Part shown: positions 1 through 6,284 of the stretch, piece after piece | Position numbering within the stretch: the first letter of the stretch is position 1 | Layout of the letters: every line of letters starts with the position of its first letter | NCBI GenBank assembly: GCA_026014605.1 | Contig: JAOZIC010000066.1 | Coordinates: 1-13,570 of the forward strand | Direction: 5' to 3' | From: Candidatus Bathyarchaeota archaeon | Lineage (GTDB): Archaea; Thermoproteota; Bathyarchaeia; Bathyarchaeales; Bathyarchaeaceae | DNA: 13,570 bases | The notes under the pieces: generated by a model | What the model was told of the DNA's origin: nothing | Databases searched by the model: none | Seen by the model: the letters and a program-made list of their open reading frames with translations, nothing else | Translations under genes and position numbers: made by a program

Positions 1-281
1 CCAAAAGGTAGTTTTTGGATGTCTCCGCGTATGCAAGCTACACGTTGTTGCTTGTGGTAAAGGAATCGGTTGTTTAAACTCAAATCGATGCCCACAGACA
101 GTTTGCTTTTTTTGGCAAGTTCGTTAGTGAAAAAGCCTTGACCACAACCTGCATCTAAAACTGTTTCGTCGCTGTGTACATTCAAAAGCCTTAGAATTAC
201 GGGTGTTTGAATTCTTCGAATCAAAACCGGATGCCCAAAAATTCGTATCAGAAAAGTTTTCCAAACAGCATTATTAACCAT
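1..281 (-). CDS. SAM-dependent class I methyltransferase, N-terminal part (cut by window edge)
   Basis: Reading leftward from an ATG at 281 gives 93 codons without a stop up to the window edge, so the C-terminal half is missing. Residues 41-52 read VLDAGCGQGFFT, the glycine-rich SAM-binding motif I of Rossmann-fold methyltransferases. VGIDLS (63-68) is the following beta-strand with the acidic residue that binds the SAM ribose, and IRGDIQKLPF (84-93) fits motif II/III. The basic segment at residues 8-32 precedes the fold. The substrate cannot be told; this subgroup includes small-molecule and lipid methylases. The gene is divergent from the EngB-like GTPase. A TATA-like stretch (rc of 320-328) lies about 43 bp upstream of the start. 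The fold is certain, the specific role unknown. Confidence 0.85.
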   Translation of the reverse strand, partial: MVNNAVWKTFLIRIFGHPVLIRRIQTPVILRLLNVHSDETVLDAGCGQGFFTNELAKKSKLSVGIDLSLNNRFLYHKQQRVACIRGDIQKLPF

Positions 282-310
282 GCAACAAAACCTTAATTCC
301 ACATTTTTTA

Positions 311-328
311 ACCAATTTTGGTATAAGC
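311..328 (-). promoter_or_regulatory. Candidate promoter and small palindrome in the 158-bp divergent gap
   Basis: The gap between the methyltransferase and EngB starts (282-439) contains a 5-bp-arm inverted repeat ACCAA-TT-TTGGT (311-322), overlapping a TATA-like CTTATACC read on the minus strand (320-328). Spacing of roughly 40 bp to the ATG at 281 suits an archaeal promoter with a short leader. A weaker TATA-like CATATTT (392-398) could serve the plus-strand GTPase gene at 440. These are assignments by eye. Confidence 0.3.
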
Positions 329-439
329 TGTTGTTTGATTGATTATATCTCAATTGTGCATTAAACCAACAAAACATAACCAAAGACGCATCATATTTCT
401 TCGGTACATTCAAGTGTCAATACTTCGTTACTGTAGAGT

Positions 440-1057
440 ATGCAAGAAAAGTACTTGGTGTTCACTGGACGACCTAATGCAGGAAAAAGCAGTCTCGTAA
501 AAGAGATAGCGGGCTTAAACATTCCAACAGGTAAACATGCAGGAACCACACGAAAGGTTTCATACTATCCACTAAACGACGGCTTAGTTCTTGTAGACCT
601 GCCCGGATTGGGAAAAATGGTGGGTGTCTCCAGAAAGTTTGAAGAAAAAATAAACAGACAAATCATCCACTTTTTAGAATCAAACAAAGAAAACATAGCC
701 TTAGCAGTCGCAGTCATGGACATATCCACGTTTCTAGAAGTAACTTGGCGGCTGGAAAAGAAAGGAATCATGTCCGTGGATGTGGAGATGGTCAAGTTTT
801 TGGAATCAAACATCGGCGAATTACCGTTAGTTGCCGCAAACAAGATTGACAAAACAAACCAAAAAGACCTAGAAGCCAACCTAGACGATTTCATGAACAG
901 AATCAGCGACGGCGACCCAACCAAAGTCAAAGACAACGTTTTTCCAATCAGCGCCAAAAAAGGAACAGGCGTAGGCGAACTGAAAGCGGCGATTCACGAA
1001 AAGTTGGTTGCTAAAGGCTACAAAACGCCGTTCAAACGTGAAACTCAACAACAATAA
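440..1057 (+). CDS. engB: Archaeal EngB-like GTPase (TRAFAC class, ribosome-assembly type)
   Basis: A 205-residue single-domain GTPase. G1 (P-loop) GRPNAGKSS is at 10-18, the G2 threonines at 36-37 (GTT), G3 DLPGLG at 53-58, G4 NKID at 134-137 and G5 SAKKG at 171-175, so all five G motifs are intact. The stretch after G3 (GKMVGVSRKFEEKI) and the acidic MSVDVEMVKFLES segment resemble archaeal probable GTP-binding protein EngB. The bacterial relative YihA/YsxC acts in large ribosomal subunit assembly, so a similar role is inferred. The length matches the family and the protein should be cytosolic. It is convergent with rbcL, with a shared hairpin between them. Another small Era/TrmE-like GTPase is the alternative; GTP binding itself is very secure. 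Confidence 0.85.
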   Translation: MQEKYLVFTGRPNAGKSSLVKEIAGLNIPTGKHAGTTRKVSYYPLNDGLVLVDLPGLGKMVGVSRKFEEKINRQIIHFLESNKENIALAVAVMDISTFLEVTWRLEKKGIMSVDVEMVKFLESNIGELPLVAANKIDKTNQKDLEANLDDFMNRISDGDPTKVKDNVFPISAKKGTGVGELKAAIHEKLVAKGYKTPFKRETQQQ

Positions 1058-1063
1058 TAGAAA

Positions 1064-1082
1064 ACGGGAACATTGTCCCCGT
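1064..1082. terminator. Bidirectional hairpin terminator between engB and rbcL
   Basis: The arms ACGGG (1064-1068) and CCCGT (1078-1082) pair, with one internal mismatch and two further pairs around an ATT loop. On the plus strand it is followed by CTTTATTT, and on the minus strand by TTTTCTATTATT. It lies in the 27-bp gap between two convergent genes, which fits use in both directions. Confidence 0.5.
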
Positions 1083-1084
1083 CT

Positions 1085-2305
1085 TTATTTCCAGACATTC
1101 AAAGCTTGTTGCAGTTCTTTGTGAGACTTGGCATACTCCTCCAAAGACAAACCCTGCAAAACAGCGTCAACCGCTTGTCGCATCCCAGTTGCACCCGCAA
1201 CAGTTCCGCCGCTGTGTCCATGAATTCCGCCGCCAGCCTGAATCACAAAATCTGTTCCGAAAAACTTCATCAACGCAGGCACAACACCTGGATACAAACC
1301 ACCAGAAGCAACAGGCAACACTTTCTTTAGTCCATACAGTGGTTCAATGCTTGCTTGAAGGTTTTCAGAAACTTCGTCTTTTGTTTCGGACATTTTTCCA
1401 ACAACAGTTCCCACGTGAAGCTGGTCTACTCCAATAATTCTGGCAACTTTGGCGATAACCTTCATTGAAATTCCATGCTTGGTGTTTTTGGTAAATGCTG
1501 CATGTCCTGCTCGGTGGGCGTGGATTACGAGGTCAAAGTTTTGTTCCCGCAAAGTCTGCAACGCAGAAAAACCGCAAGTCAGTATGTCAATCATCATGTA
1601 GCGTCCGCCGTGGTCTAAAACAAACTGTGCACGTTTGATCATTTCCTGTGTTTCAGAGGTAATGTTAGCCATGTACACCTTCTTTTCTCCAGTTTCTGAT
1701 TCGGCGCGGTCTCGCATTTCAAGAGTAGCAACAATTCGGTCCTCAAATGGATTGAAACGTTGGCTACTCAGGTTCTCGTCGTCTTTTACTACGTCACATC
1801 CGCCAACCCATGCGTCGTAGGCGACTTTTGCGTGGTCTGCGGTTTTTAGTCCCAGTTTTGGTTTGATAATGGTTCCAACCAAAGGACGGTCATGAACACC
1901 TAAGAGTTTTCGGACTCCGTCTATGCCATATTTTGGTCCTTTGAAGCTTTGAACAAGTTGTTTAGGCAGTATGATATCGTTTAGTCGCAGGTTTTTGAGT
2001 GCACGTAATCCAAAAACGTTTCCTGCTATACTGCTTAGAATGTTTGGCATATTTGAGGGCTCAAACAGTTCGATGGGGTAAGCGATTTTGATGTTGTTGC
2101 CTTTGATGCTAAACACGGTGGCGGCAAGTTTTTGCACATAAGGTTTTAGTGTAGTTAATTCGGTCCATGTTCCAACCGAGCTTTCGGCGGCTACGCCTCC
2201 GGCGGCTTCTTTTAGGGTGATTCCAAGTGGTTCTACATAAAAGTCGCAGATTAGATCGGTTGGTTTTGGAGTATAAGACAAGTTCACAAAATCGACGTAT
2301 TTCAT
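1085..2305 (-). CDS. rbcL: Form III ribulose-1,5-bisphosphate carboxylase (RuBisCO large subunit)
   Basis: 406 residues that would carboxylate RuBP to two 3-phosphoglycerates; archaeal form III enzymes do this for nucleotide salvage rather than a Calvin cycle. Catalytic positions look complete (spinach numbering in brackets): E41, T46, W47 (E60, T65, W66); N96 (N123); K148 (K175); the carboxylated lysine and metal ligands K174, D176, E177 in KDDEN (K201, D203, E204); H264, R265 (H294, R295); H297 (H327); loop-6 K304 (K334); S334 (S379); and GGG 358-360. This excludes the form IV RuBisCO-like proteins, which lack several of these. It is somewhat shorter than the ~420-445 residues of known archaeal enzymes. 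It is divergent from AMP phosphorylase across 75 bp, which supports the AMP pathway (III-b-like) assignment. The subtype is inferred, not shown by a tree. Confidence 0.95.
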   Translation of the reverse strand: MKYVDFVNLSYTPKPTDLICDFYVEPLGITLKEAAGGVAAESSVGTWTELTTLKPYVQKLAATVFSIKGNNIKIAYPIELFEPSNMPNILSSIAGNVFGLRALKNLRLNDIILPKQLVQSFKGPKYGIDGVRKLLGVHDRPLVGTIIKPKLGLKTADHAKVAYDAWVGGCDVVKDDENLSSQRFNPFEDRIVATLEMRDRAESETGEKKVYMANITSETQEMIKRAQFVLDHGGRYMMIDILTCGFSALQTLREQNFDLVIHAHRAGHAAFTKNTKHGISMKVIAKVARIIGVDQLHVGTVVGKMSETKDEVSENLQASIEPLYGLKKVLPVASGGLYPGVVPALMKFFGTDFVIQAGGGIHGHSGGTVAGATGMRQAVDAVLQGLSLEEYAKSHKELQQALNVWK

Positions 2306-2333
2306 GTTATTTCAACAACCCCTTTCTATGACA

Positions 2334-2347
2334 CTAATATTATACTT
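2334..2347. promoter_or_regulatory. Shared divergent promoter of rbcL and AMP phosphorylase
   Basis: The 75-bp gap (2306-2380) has one near-symmetric AT-rich core, TAATATTATAC, readable as a TATA box both ways. Its centre is about 35 bp from the rbcL ATG and about 40 bp from the AMP phosphorylase ATG. With initiation ~26 bp from TATA, both mRNAs would have leaders of only about 9-14 nt. A GGGG stretch (2318-2322 region, minus strand) lies ~14 nt before the rbcL start but may be outside its mRNA. Confidence 0.5.
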
Positions 2348-2380
2348 GTAACACGGTTATAGATTAACGGTTGGGAAAGT

Positions 2381-3928
2381 ATGCAGTTCAGAGTCAAGCT
2401 TTTGGGAATAAGAGCAGGCGGAAAACCAATAATAGTAATGGATAACGAGTACGCAAGTCGCCTAGGAATTCATTCTTCTGACCGAGTGAAAATTACACGC
2501 GAAAAACGCCACATAATAGCAATCGCCAATGTGGCAAACGATTTTCCTAAAAAAACGTTAGGCATCTACGAAGAAGTCCAAGAAAAACTCAAAGTTCAAG
2601 CAGGCGAAATGGTGGAAGTTCTACCCGCCGAAAGACCAGAATCGCTCGGGCACATCAGAGAAAAAATTTTTGGACAAAGACTAAGACCCGAAGAAATCAA
2701 AAAAATAATTTTAGATGTAGTTGAGCGGCACCTAAGCGACGTCGAATTAGCCTCCTTTGTAACGAGTTTATACATCCGCGGAACCAGCATGGACGAAGTA
2801 GAGGCATTAACAAAAGCAATGGTTGAAACCGGAAAAACCTTGGACTTTGGCAAAACCCCAATCTTGGACAAACACAGCATAGGCGGCGTTCCAGGGGATA
2901 AAACAACAATTCTTGTAGTTCCCATAGTAGCCGCCGCAGGGTACACAATTCCCAAAACATCGTCAAGAGCAATAACCTCGCCAGCGGGCACAGCAGACAG
3001 GGTAGAAGTATTATGTCCCGTGGATTTGACAGGTGAAGAAATGAAAAATGTTGTAGCAAAAACTAACGCGTGTCTAGCGTGGGGTGGAGCACTTGATTTG
3101 GCACCTGCAGACGATTTGCTTATTCAGGTTGAGTACCCGCTTTCGATTGACCCGCTGTTGTTGCCGTCGATTATGAGTAAAAAGAAGGCAATAGGCGCAA
3201 ACTGCATTGTTGTGGATATTCCAACAGGGCGAGGAGCGAAAATTAAGACGGTTGGAGAAGCCCAAGATTTGGCTAAAGATTTCATAGAAATCGGTGAAAG
3301 GTTGAACATGAAAGTTCAATGTGGAGTCACTTTTGGCGAGCAACCAATCGGATACGCCATCGGACCAGCCCTAGAAGCAAGAGAGGCATTAATGGCGTTG
3401 ATGGGAAAAGGACCCGTAGATTTGGTTAACAAGGCAACCAGTCTGGCGGGTTTGCTGTTTGAAATGATGGGAGTTAAGAACGGTATTCAAAAGGCGCAAA
3501 AGATTCTCAAATCGGGTAAAGCAGAACAAAAACTTAGAGAAATAATTGCTGCTCAAGGCGGCGACCCCAACATACAACCTGAAGACATCAAAGTTGGAAA
3601 AGAAGTTGCACAAGTTCGAGCAAAAGAAACTGGAACAATCAGGTGGATAAACAACAGGAACGTGGCGCAGATAGCAAGAGCAGCAGGTGCACCCAAAACT
3701 AAGGGCGCAGGTGTTTTGTTACACAAAAAGCTTGGCGACAAAGTCAAAAAAGGCGAAGTTTTATTCGAAATTTATTCGGAAAGTGCCCAAAAACTTGATT
3801 CAGCGTTTTTGTTGTCGCAGAGCCTTGACTCGATAGGTGTAACAGAAAACTTTGGCGAAAAAATGTTAGTTGACCGTATCCCAACCAAGGAAGTTGTGCA
3901 CGAGAAACATTTCATTCTGGAAAGGTAA
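2381..3928 (+). CDS. deoA: AMP phosphorylase (archaeal DeoA/thymidine phosphorylase family)
   Basis: 515 residues, close to the ~503 of the Thermococcus enzyme. It phosphorolyses nucleoside 5'-monophosphates (AMP, also CMP/UMP) to free base and ribose-1,5-bisphosphate, the first step of the AMP pathway that ends in RuBisCO. Residues 1-85 form the extra N-terminal domain that separates archaeal AMP phosphorylases from ordinary thymidine phosphorylases. The phosphate-binding signature DKHSIGGVPGDKTT is at 163-176; many homologues have Asn in place of D173. KTSSRAITSPAGTAD (192-206) matches the catalytic loop. The C-terminal ~90 residues match the pyrimidine nucleoside phosphorylase C-terminal domain. 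It is divergent from rbcL and followed after 22 bp by a HAD phosphatase, probably co-transcribed. Confidence 0.93.
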   Translation: MQFRVKLLGIRAGGKPIIVMDNEYASRLGIHSSDRVKITREKRHIIAIANVANDFPKKTLGIYEEVQEKLKVQAGEMVEVLPAERPESLGHIREKIFGQRLRPEEIKKIILDVVERHLSDVELASFVTSLYIRGTSMDEVEALTKAMVETGKTLDFGKTPILDKHSIGGVPGDKTTILVVPIVAAAGYTIPKTSSRAITSPAGTADRVEVLCPVDLTGEEMKNVVAKTNACLAWGGALDLAPADDLLIQVEYPLSIDPLLLPSIMSKKKAIGANCIVVDIPTGRGAKIKTVGEAQDLAKDFIEIGERLNMKVQCGVTFGEQPIGYAIGPALEAREALMALMGKGPVDLVNKATSLAGLLFEMMGVKNGIQKAQKILKSGKAEQKLREIIAAQGGDPNIQPEDIKVGKEVAQVRAKETGTIRWINNRNVAQIARAAGAPKTKGAGVLLHKKLGDKVKKGEVLFEIYSESAQKLDSAFLLSQSLDSIGVTENFGEKMLVDRIPTKEVVHEKHFILER

Positions 3929-3950
3929 CAAAGCATCAACGTGGTTTAGA

Positions 3951-4616
3951 ATGGTTACTGCAGTCATTTTTGATTGGGACGGAACACTGGCAGACACAAA
4001 AACGGCAGTAGTTAGGTCGTTCCAAAAAGTGTTAACTGACGCAGGCTGCCAAGTCACCGACCAATTCATTTTCAGGTTGCTGGGAATTGGCACGAAAAAC
4101 ACCATGAAACAGGCACTGCAAGAGTGTAACATCCCATTCGATGATGAAATGCTGGAAAGTCTTGTTGTAGAAAAAGTCAAGATTCAAACAGAACTAACAG
4201 GTCTTGTTGAGCTTTTTGATGGAGCAACAGAACTTTTAGATGCTCTTCGGGGACGGGTGAAGATTGCGTTAGCAACTATGAGTGGGCGTAAAGTTATTGA
4301 TAAACTGCTTTTGGAAAAGAATCTGGAAAAATATTTTGATGCAGTAGTTACGGCGGACGAGATTTCTAAACCAAAACCTGACCCAGAAGTGTTTCTAGCG
4401 GCTGCCTCACAGTTAGGAATGTCACCTGAAGATTGTGTAGTTGTTGAGGATTCAGTTTTTGGAGTAAAAGCTGCTAAAACTGCAAAAATGAGGTGTATAG
4501 CGGTTCCGTCGGGGGCGTACAGTTTAGATGAACTCCAAAAAGAATGCCCAGACTTGACTATCGGCTCTTTGTGTGAAAAACAGAAGATATTGGACTTTGT
4601 TTTCAACGAATGCTAA
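3951..4616 (+). CDS. HAD-superfamily phosphatase (phosphoglycolate phosphatase / beta-PGM-like)
   Basis: 221 residues from ATG 3951, giving MVTAVIFDWDGTLADT. An earlier in-frame ATG (3870) lies inside the upstream gene and would add 27 unrelated residues before motif I. HAD motif I is DWDGT with nucleophile D8 and acid/base D10; motif II is around T109/S111 (ALATMSGR); motif III is K140 in KPKPD; motif IV is VVVEDS with E166/D167. Residues 15-85 form a helical C1-type cap. It begins 22 bp after AMP phosphorylase with no promoter in between, so it is likely in that operon. Inferred roles are removal of 2-phosphoglycolate made by RuBisCO oxygenation, or dephosphorylation of another sugar phosphate of the pathway. 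Family certain, substrate not. Confidence 0.85.
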   Translation: MVTAVIFDWDGTLADTKTAVVRSFQKVLTDAGCQVTDQFIFRLLGIGTKNTMKQALQECNIPFDDEMLESLVVEKVKIQTELTGLVELFDGATELLDALRGRVKIALATMSGRKVIDKLLLEKNLEKYFDAVVTADEISKPKPDPEVFLAAASQLGMSPEDCVVVEDSVFGVKAAKTAKMRCIAVPSGAYSLDELQKECPDLTIGSLCEKQKILDFVFNEC

Positions 4617-4652
4617 CAATGTTTCTTGTTGGCTGTTCTACAATAAACCAAT

Positions 4653-4666
4653 ATGACATACGTCAT
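4653..4666. promoter_or_regulatory. Candidate operator palindrome upstream of the HTH regulator
   Basis: ATGAC-ATAC-GTCAT is an inverted repeat with 5-bp arms and a 4-bp spacer. It ends two bases before the TATA box of the HTH gene, where an archaeal repressor could block TBP/TFB or an activator could recruit them. Autoregulation by the adjacent HTH protein is the simplest reading, but this is inference. Confidence 0.4.
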
Positions 4667-4668
4667 TC

Positions 4669-4678
4669 TTATATATAA
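4669..4678 (+). promoter_or_regulatory. TATA box of the HTH regulator gene
   Basis: TTATATATAA is a near-consensus archaeal TATA box centred ~37 bp before the ATG at 4711. Initiation about 26 bp downstream gives a leader of around 10 nt without a clear ribosome binding site. Confidence 0.65.
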
Positions 4679-4710
4679 TCAAAAAAGAGAATATTAACAG
4701 GTATATCAAG

Positions 4711-5118
4711 ATGCTGCCATGTGAAGTCGCCGTTAAATCTGTAATTCCAGCAATTCGTTCAGCCATAGCAAGAGAACTAACACAAACTCATGGACTCAAA
4801 CAAAAAGAAACAGCAGAACTACTGGGAATAACCCAAACAGCAGTTAGCAAATACACACGATTCTACAGGGGAACAGTTATCGAAGTCGAAAGAATCGAAG
4901 AAGCAAACATAATCCTACAAGAAACTGTTATTGCGTTGGCTAACGGCAAGATGACCAAATATCAACTTGCAGAAAAACTTTGCACAATCTGCGGAATAGT
5001 AAGAAACAAAGGTGTTATGTGCGAGCTCTGTTCGCTGTCAGACCCGACGATAGATAACACTCAATGTCTGATTTGTTGCCCAACAAGTTATTCTAAAAAT
5101 GGAACAAAGAAAAAATAG
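4711..5118 (+). CDS. Archaeal HTH transcriptional regulator with C-terminal cysteine cluster (COG2522-like)
   Basis: 135 residues. The helix-turn-helix spans about residues 29-50 (LKQKETAELLGITQTAVSKY), a typical XRE-like recognition helix. The N-terminal MLPCEVAVKSVIPAIRS is characteristic of a widespread archaeal regulator family that I match to COG2522 from memory. The C-terminal part holds C91, C94, C104, C107 (CxxC-x9-CxxC) followed by C119, C122, C123, suggesting a Zn or Fe-S site and perhaps redox or metal sensing. The palindrome just upstream suggests autoregulation. It is transcribed like the AMP phosphorylase/HAD genes but from its own promoter. Its target is unknown; control of the neighbouring carbon-salvage genes is only a guess. 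It is convergent with the FKBP gene. Confidence 0.8.
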   Translation: MLPCEVAVKSVIPAIRSAIARELTQTHGLKQKETAELLGITQTAVSKYTRFYRGTVIEVERIEEANIILQETVIALANGKMTKYQLAEKLCTICGIVRNKGVMCELCSLSDPTIDNTQCLICCPTSYSKNGTKKK

Positions 5119-5123
5119 GGTAA

Positions 5124-5157
5124 CAAAACTGCCTACTCAGATTTTTTGGCAGTTTTG
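5124..5157. terminator. Bidirectional terminator between HTH and FKBP genes
   Basis: A perfect 10-bp inverted repeat, CAAAACTGCC (5124-5133) and GGCAGTTTTG (5148-5157), has a 14-nt loop. It covers the last codons and stop of the FKBP gene (stop 5133-5135) and starts 6 bp after the HTH stop. T-rich tracts follow on the minus side. The two genes are convergent, so one structure can end both transcripts. Confidence 0.6.
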
Positions 5158-6059
5158 GGTTTAGCTTTAGGCTTTGCTTTTGGTTTAGCTTTTGCCTCAG
5201 CAGCGGCTTTAGGTTTAGCCTTAGCCTTTGCTTTGGGTTTAGCTTTTGTTTCAGTGGCTGCCTTCGCTTTTGGTTTAGCGGTAGTTACTGCTTTAGCCTT
5301 AGGTTTAGCTGCCGCCTTTTTCGCTGGCGCTTTTACAGCCTTTTTGGTGGTCTTTTTTGGTTCAGGCTCAGGTTCTGGTTCAGCAAAGGTTTCAACAAAC
5401 TTGATTGTTGTTAGTTCTGGAAGATACCGTTTGATATCAAAAGTAATACCACGTTTTGCCAACTGGATTCCTTCAATATAGAAGGATTCTTCAGGCATGT
5501 TCAATGTAACGTCTGTTTTTCCAACCGTGAAATCAAATTTTGATGCTTCAACTGCTGGAATTCGGCGGTGAATAAGGGCTGAAATTTTTTCTTCGTTAGT
5601 TTTTAGTTGTTCTTTGACTGTAACTTCGTAAACCAGTGTTTTTCCAGCCAAAGGAGGGTTAAAGTCCAAAGTTACTCGTCCAGAGCCCATGGTTCGCACG
5701 GTTGCTAATCTTTTGTCGTATTCTATTTGTTCGCCTACGCGAGGGTTTAGTCCTCGGGCAGCAAGCCGTTTGAGTGGAATTAGCCTAATTTTTTCGGGGT
5801 CTCTGGGTCCGAAGGCGTTCTCTGGAGCAATTTCAACAGTCTCTGTTTTATTGAGTTTGGAATTAAGAAATGCTTCGTCTAAGGCTTTTAGTACCCAGCC
5901 TTCTCCAACTACGATAAGTCGTGGCTCGTAGATGTCTCCTTCTTTGAAGAGTTTCTTCTCTTTTGCAGTTTCTTCAGAGGTTGTGTCGAAAACCTCTCCA
6001 GTTTCTTTAACGCTACCAGTGTAATCAACAAGGATGAAGTCACTTTTTTGAATCGGCAC
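5133..6059 (-). CDS. FKBP-type peptidyl-prolyl isomerase (SlyD-like) with Lys/Ala/Pro-rich tail
   Basis: 308 residues, GTG start chosen because AAGGAAGGA (rc 6065-6073) sits 5 nt upstream. Residues 1-60 and ~135-150 form the FKBP fold (DYTG 12-15, FDTT 24-27, VGEGWVLKALDEA 51-63, PLAGKTLVYEVTV 136-148). Residues ~83-132 form the inserted IF chaperone flap of archaeal/SlyD-like FKBPs. The usual NHPLAG is NPPLAG here. Residues ~155-226 are the extra C-terminal domain of long archaeal FKBPs. It should catalyse prolyl isomerisation and act as a folding chaperone. The odd part is residues 227-308: an EPEPEPEP linker and then 74 residues with about 29 lysines, in KAKPKAK-like units recalling histone H1 tails. 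That suggests nucleic acid or polyanion binding. No membrane segment. Confidence 0.9.
   Translation of the reverse strand: MPIQKSDFILVDYTGSVKETGEVFDTTSEETAKEKKLFKEGDIYEPRLIVVGEGWVLKALDEAFLNSKLNKTETVEIAPENAFGPRDPEKIRLIPLKRLAARGLNPRVGEQIEYDKRLATVRTMGSGRVTLDFNPPLAGKTLVYEVTVKEQLKTNEEKISALIHRRIPAVEASKFDFTVGKTDVTLNMPEESFYIEGIQLAKRGITFDIKRYLPELTTIKFVETFAEPEPEPEPKKTTKKAVKAPAKKAAAKPKAKAVTTAKPKAKAATETKAKPKAKAKAKPKAAAEAKAKPKAKPKAKPKTAKKSE
5139..5358 (-). repeat. Low-complexity coding repeat for the KAKPKAK tail
   Basis: The 3' end of the FKBP gene is built from degenerate repeats of GCTAAACCTAAAGC-like units (seen on the plus strand as TTTAGGCTTTGCTTTTGGT variants). They encode alternating Lys, Ala and Pro. 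The reading frame is intact throughout; the tract probably changes length by slippage between strains. Confidence 0.75.
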
Positions 6060-6110
6060 ACATATCCTTCCTTAATACGCTCTCTGTTGATTTCTAGCCG
6101 CCAACACGAC

Positions 6111-6120
6111 TCATAAATGT
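6111..6120 (-). promoter_or_regulatory. Candidate TATA box of the FKBP gene
   Basis: On the minus strand ACATTTATGA lies about 56 bp before the GTG start at 6059, leaving a leader near 30 nt that contains the strong AAGGAAGGA ribosome binding site. The rest of the 225-bp gap (6060-6284) holds the terminator of the upstream gene and nothing else I can name. Confidence 0.35.
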
Positions 6121-6229
6121 TACGTATCCCCTATGCCATCCAATCTACCACAAAACAAAGTAACCAGCCAAAGTTGACTCAAAAGTTGAGCAACATTTAC
6201 AAAACAAATTGGGTAGAACAACAACAAAT

Positions 6230-6275
6230 GAGAAAAAAGGTTAAAAAAAATTTGGGTTAGGATTTAGAAAAAAAG
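6230..6275 (-). terminator. Oligo-T terminator after the acidic coiled-coil gene
   Basis: Read on the minus strand just after the stop at 6285, three T-runs of 6-8 bases follow one another within ~45 bp. No hairpin is needed: archaeal RNA polymerase stops at such T-tracts. Confidence 0.6.
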
Positions 6276-6284
6276 ACGATTAGT

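Noticed and set aside
3870..3950. Upstream in-frame ATG giving the HAD phosphatase 27 extra residues
   Set aside because: It lies within the AMP phosphorylase gene, and HAD motif I normally starts within the first ~10 residues, as it does from ATG 3951.
5146..5481. Plus-strand hydrophobic Ala/Leu/Gly/Phe-rich frame
   Set aside because: Antisense shadow of the Lys/Ala/Pro tail of FKBP. The apparent membrane protein comes from reading AAA/GCT repeats backwards.
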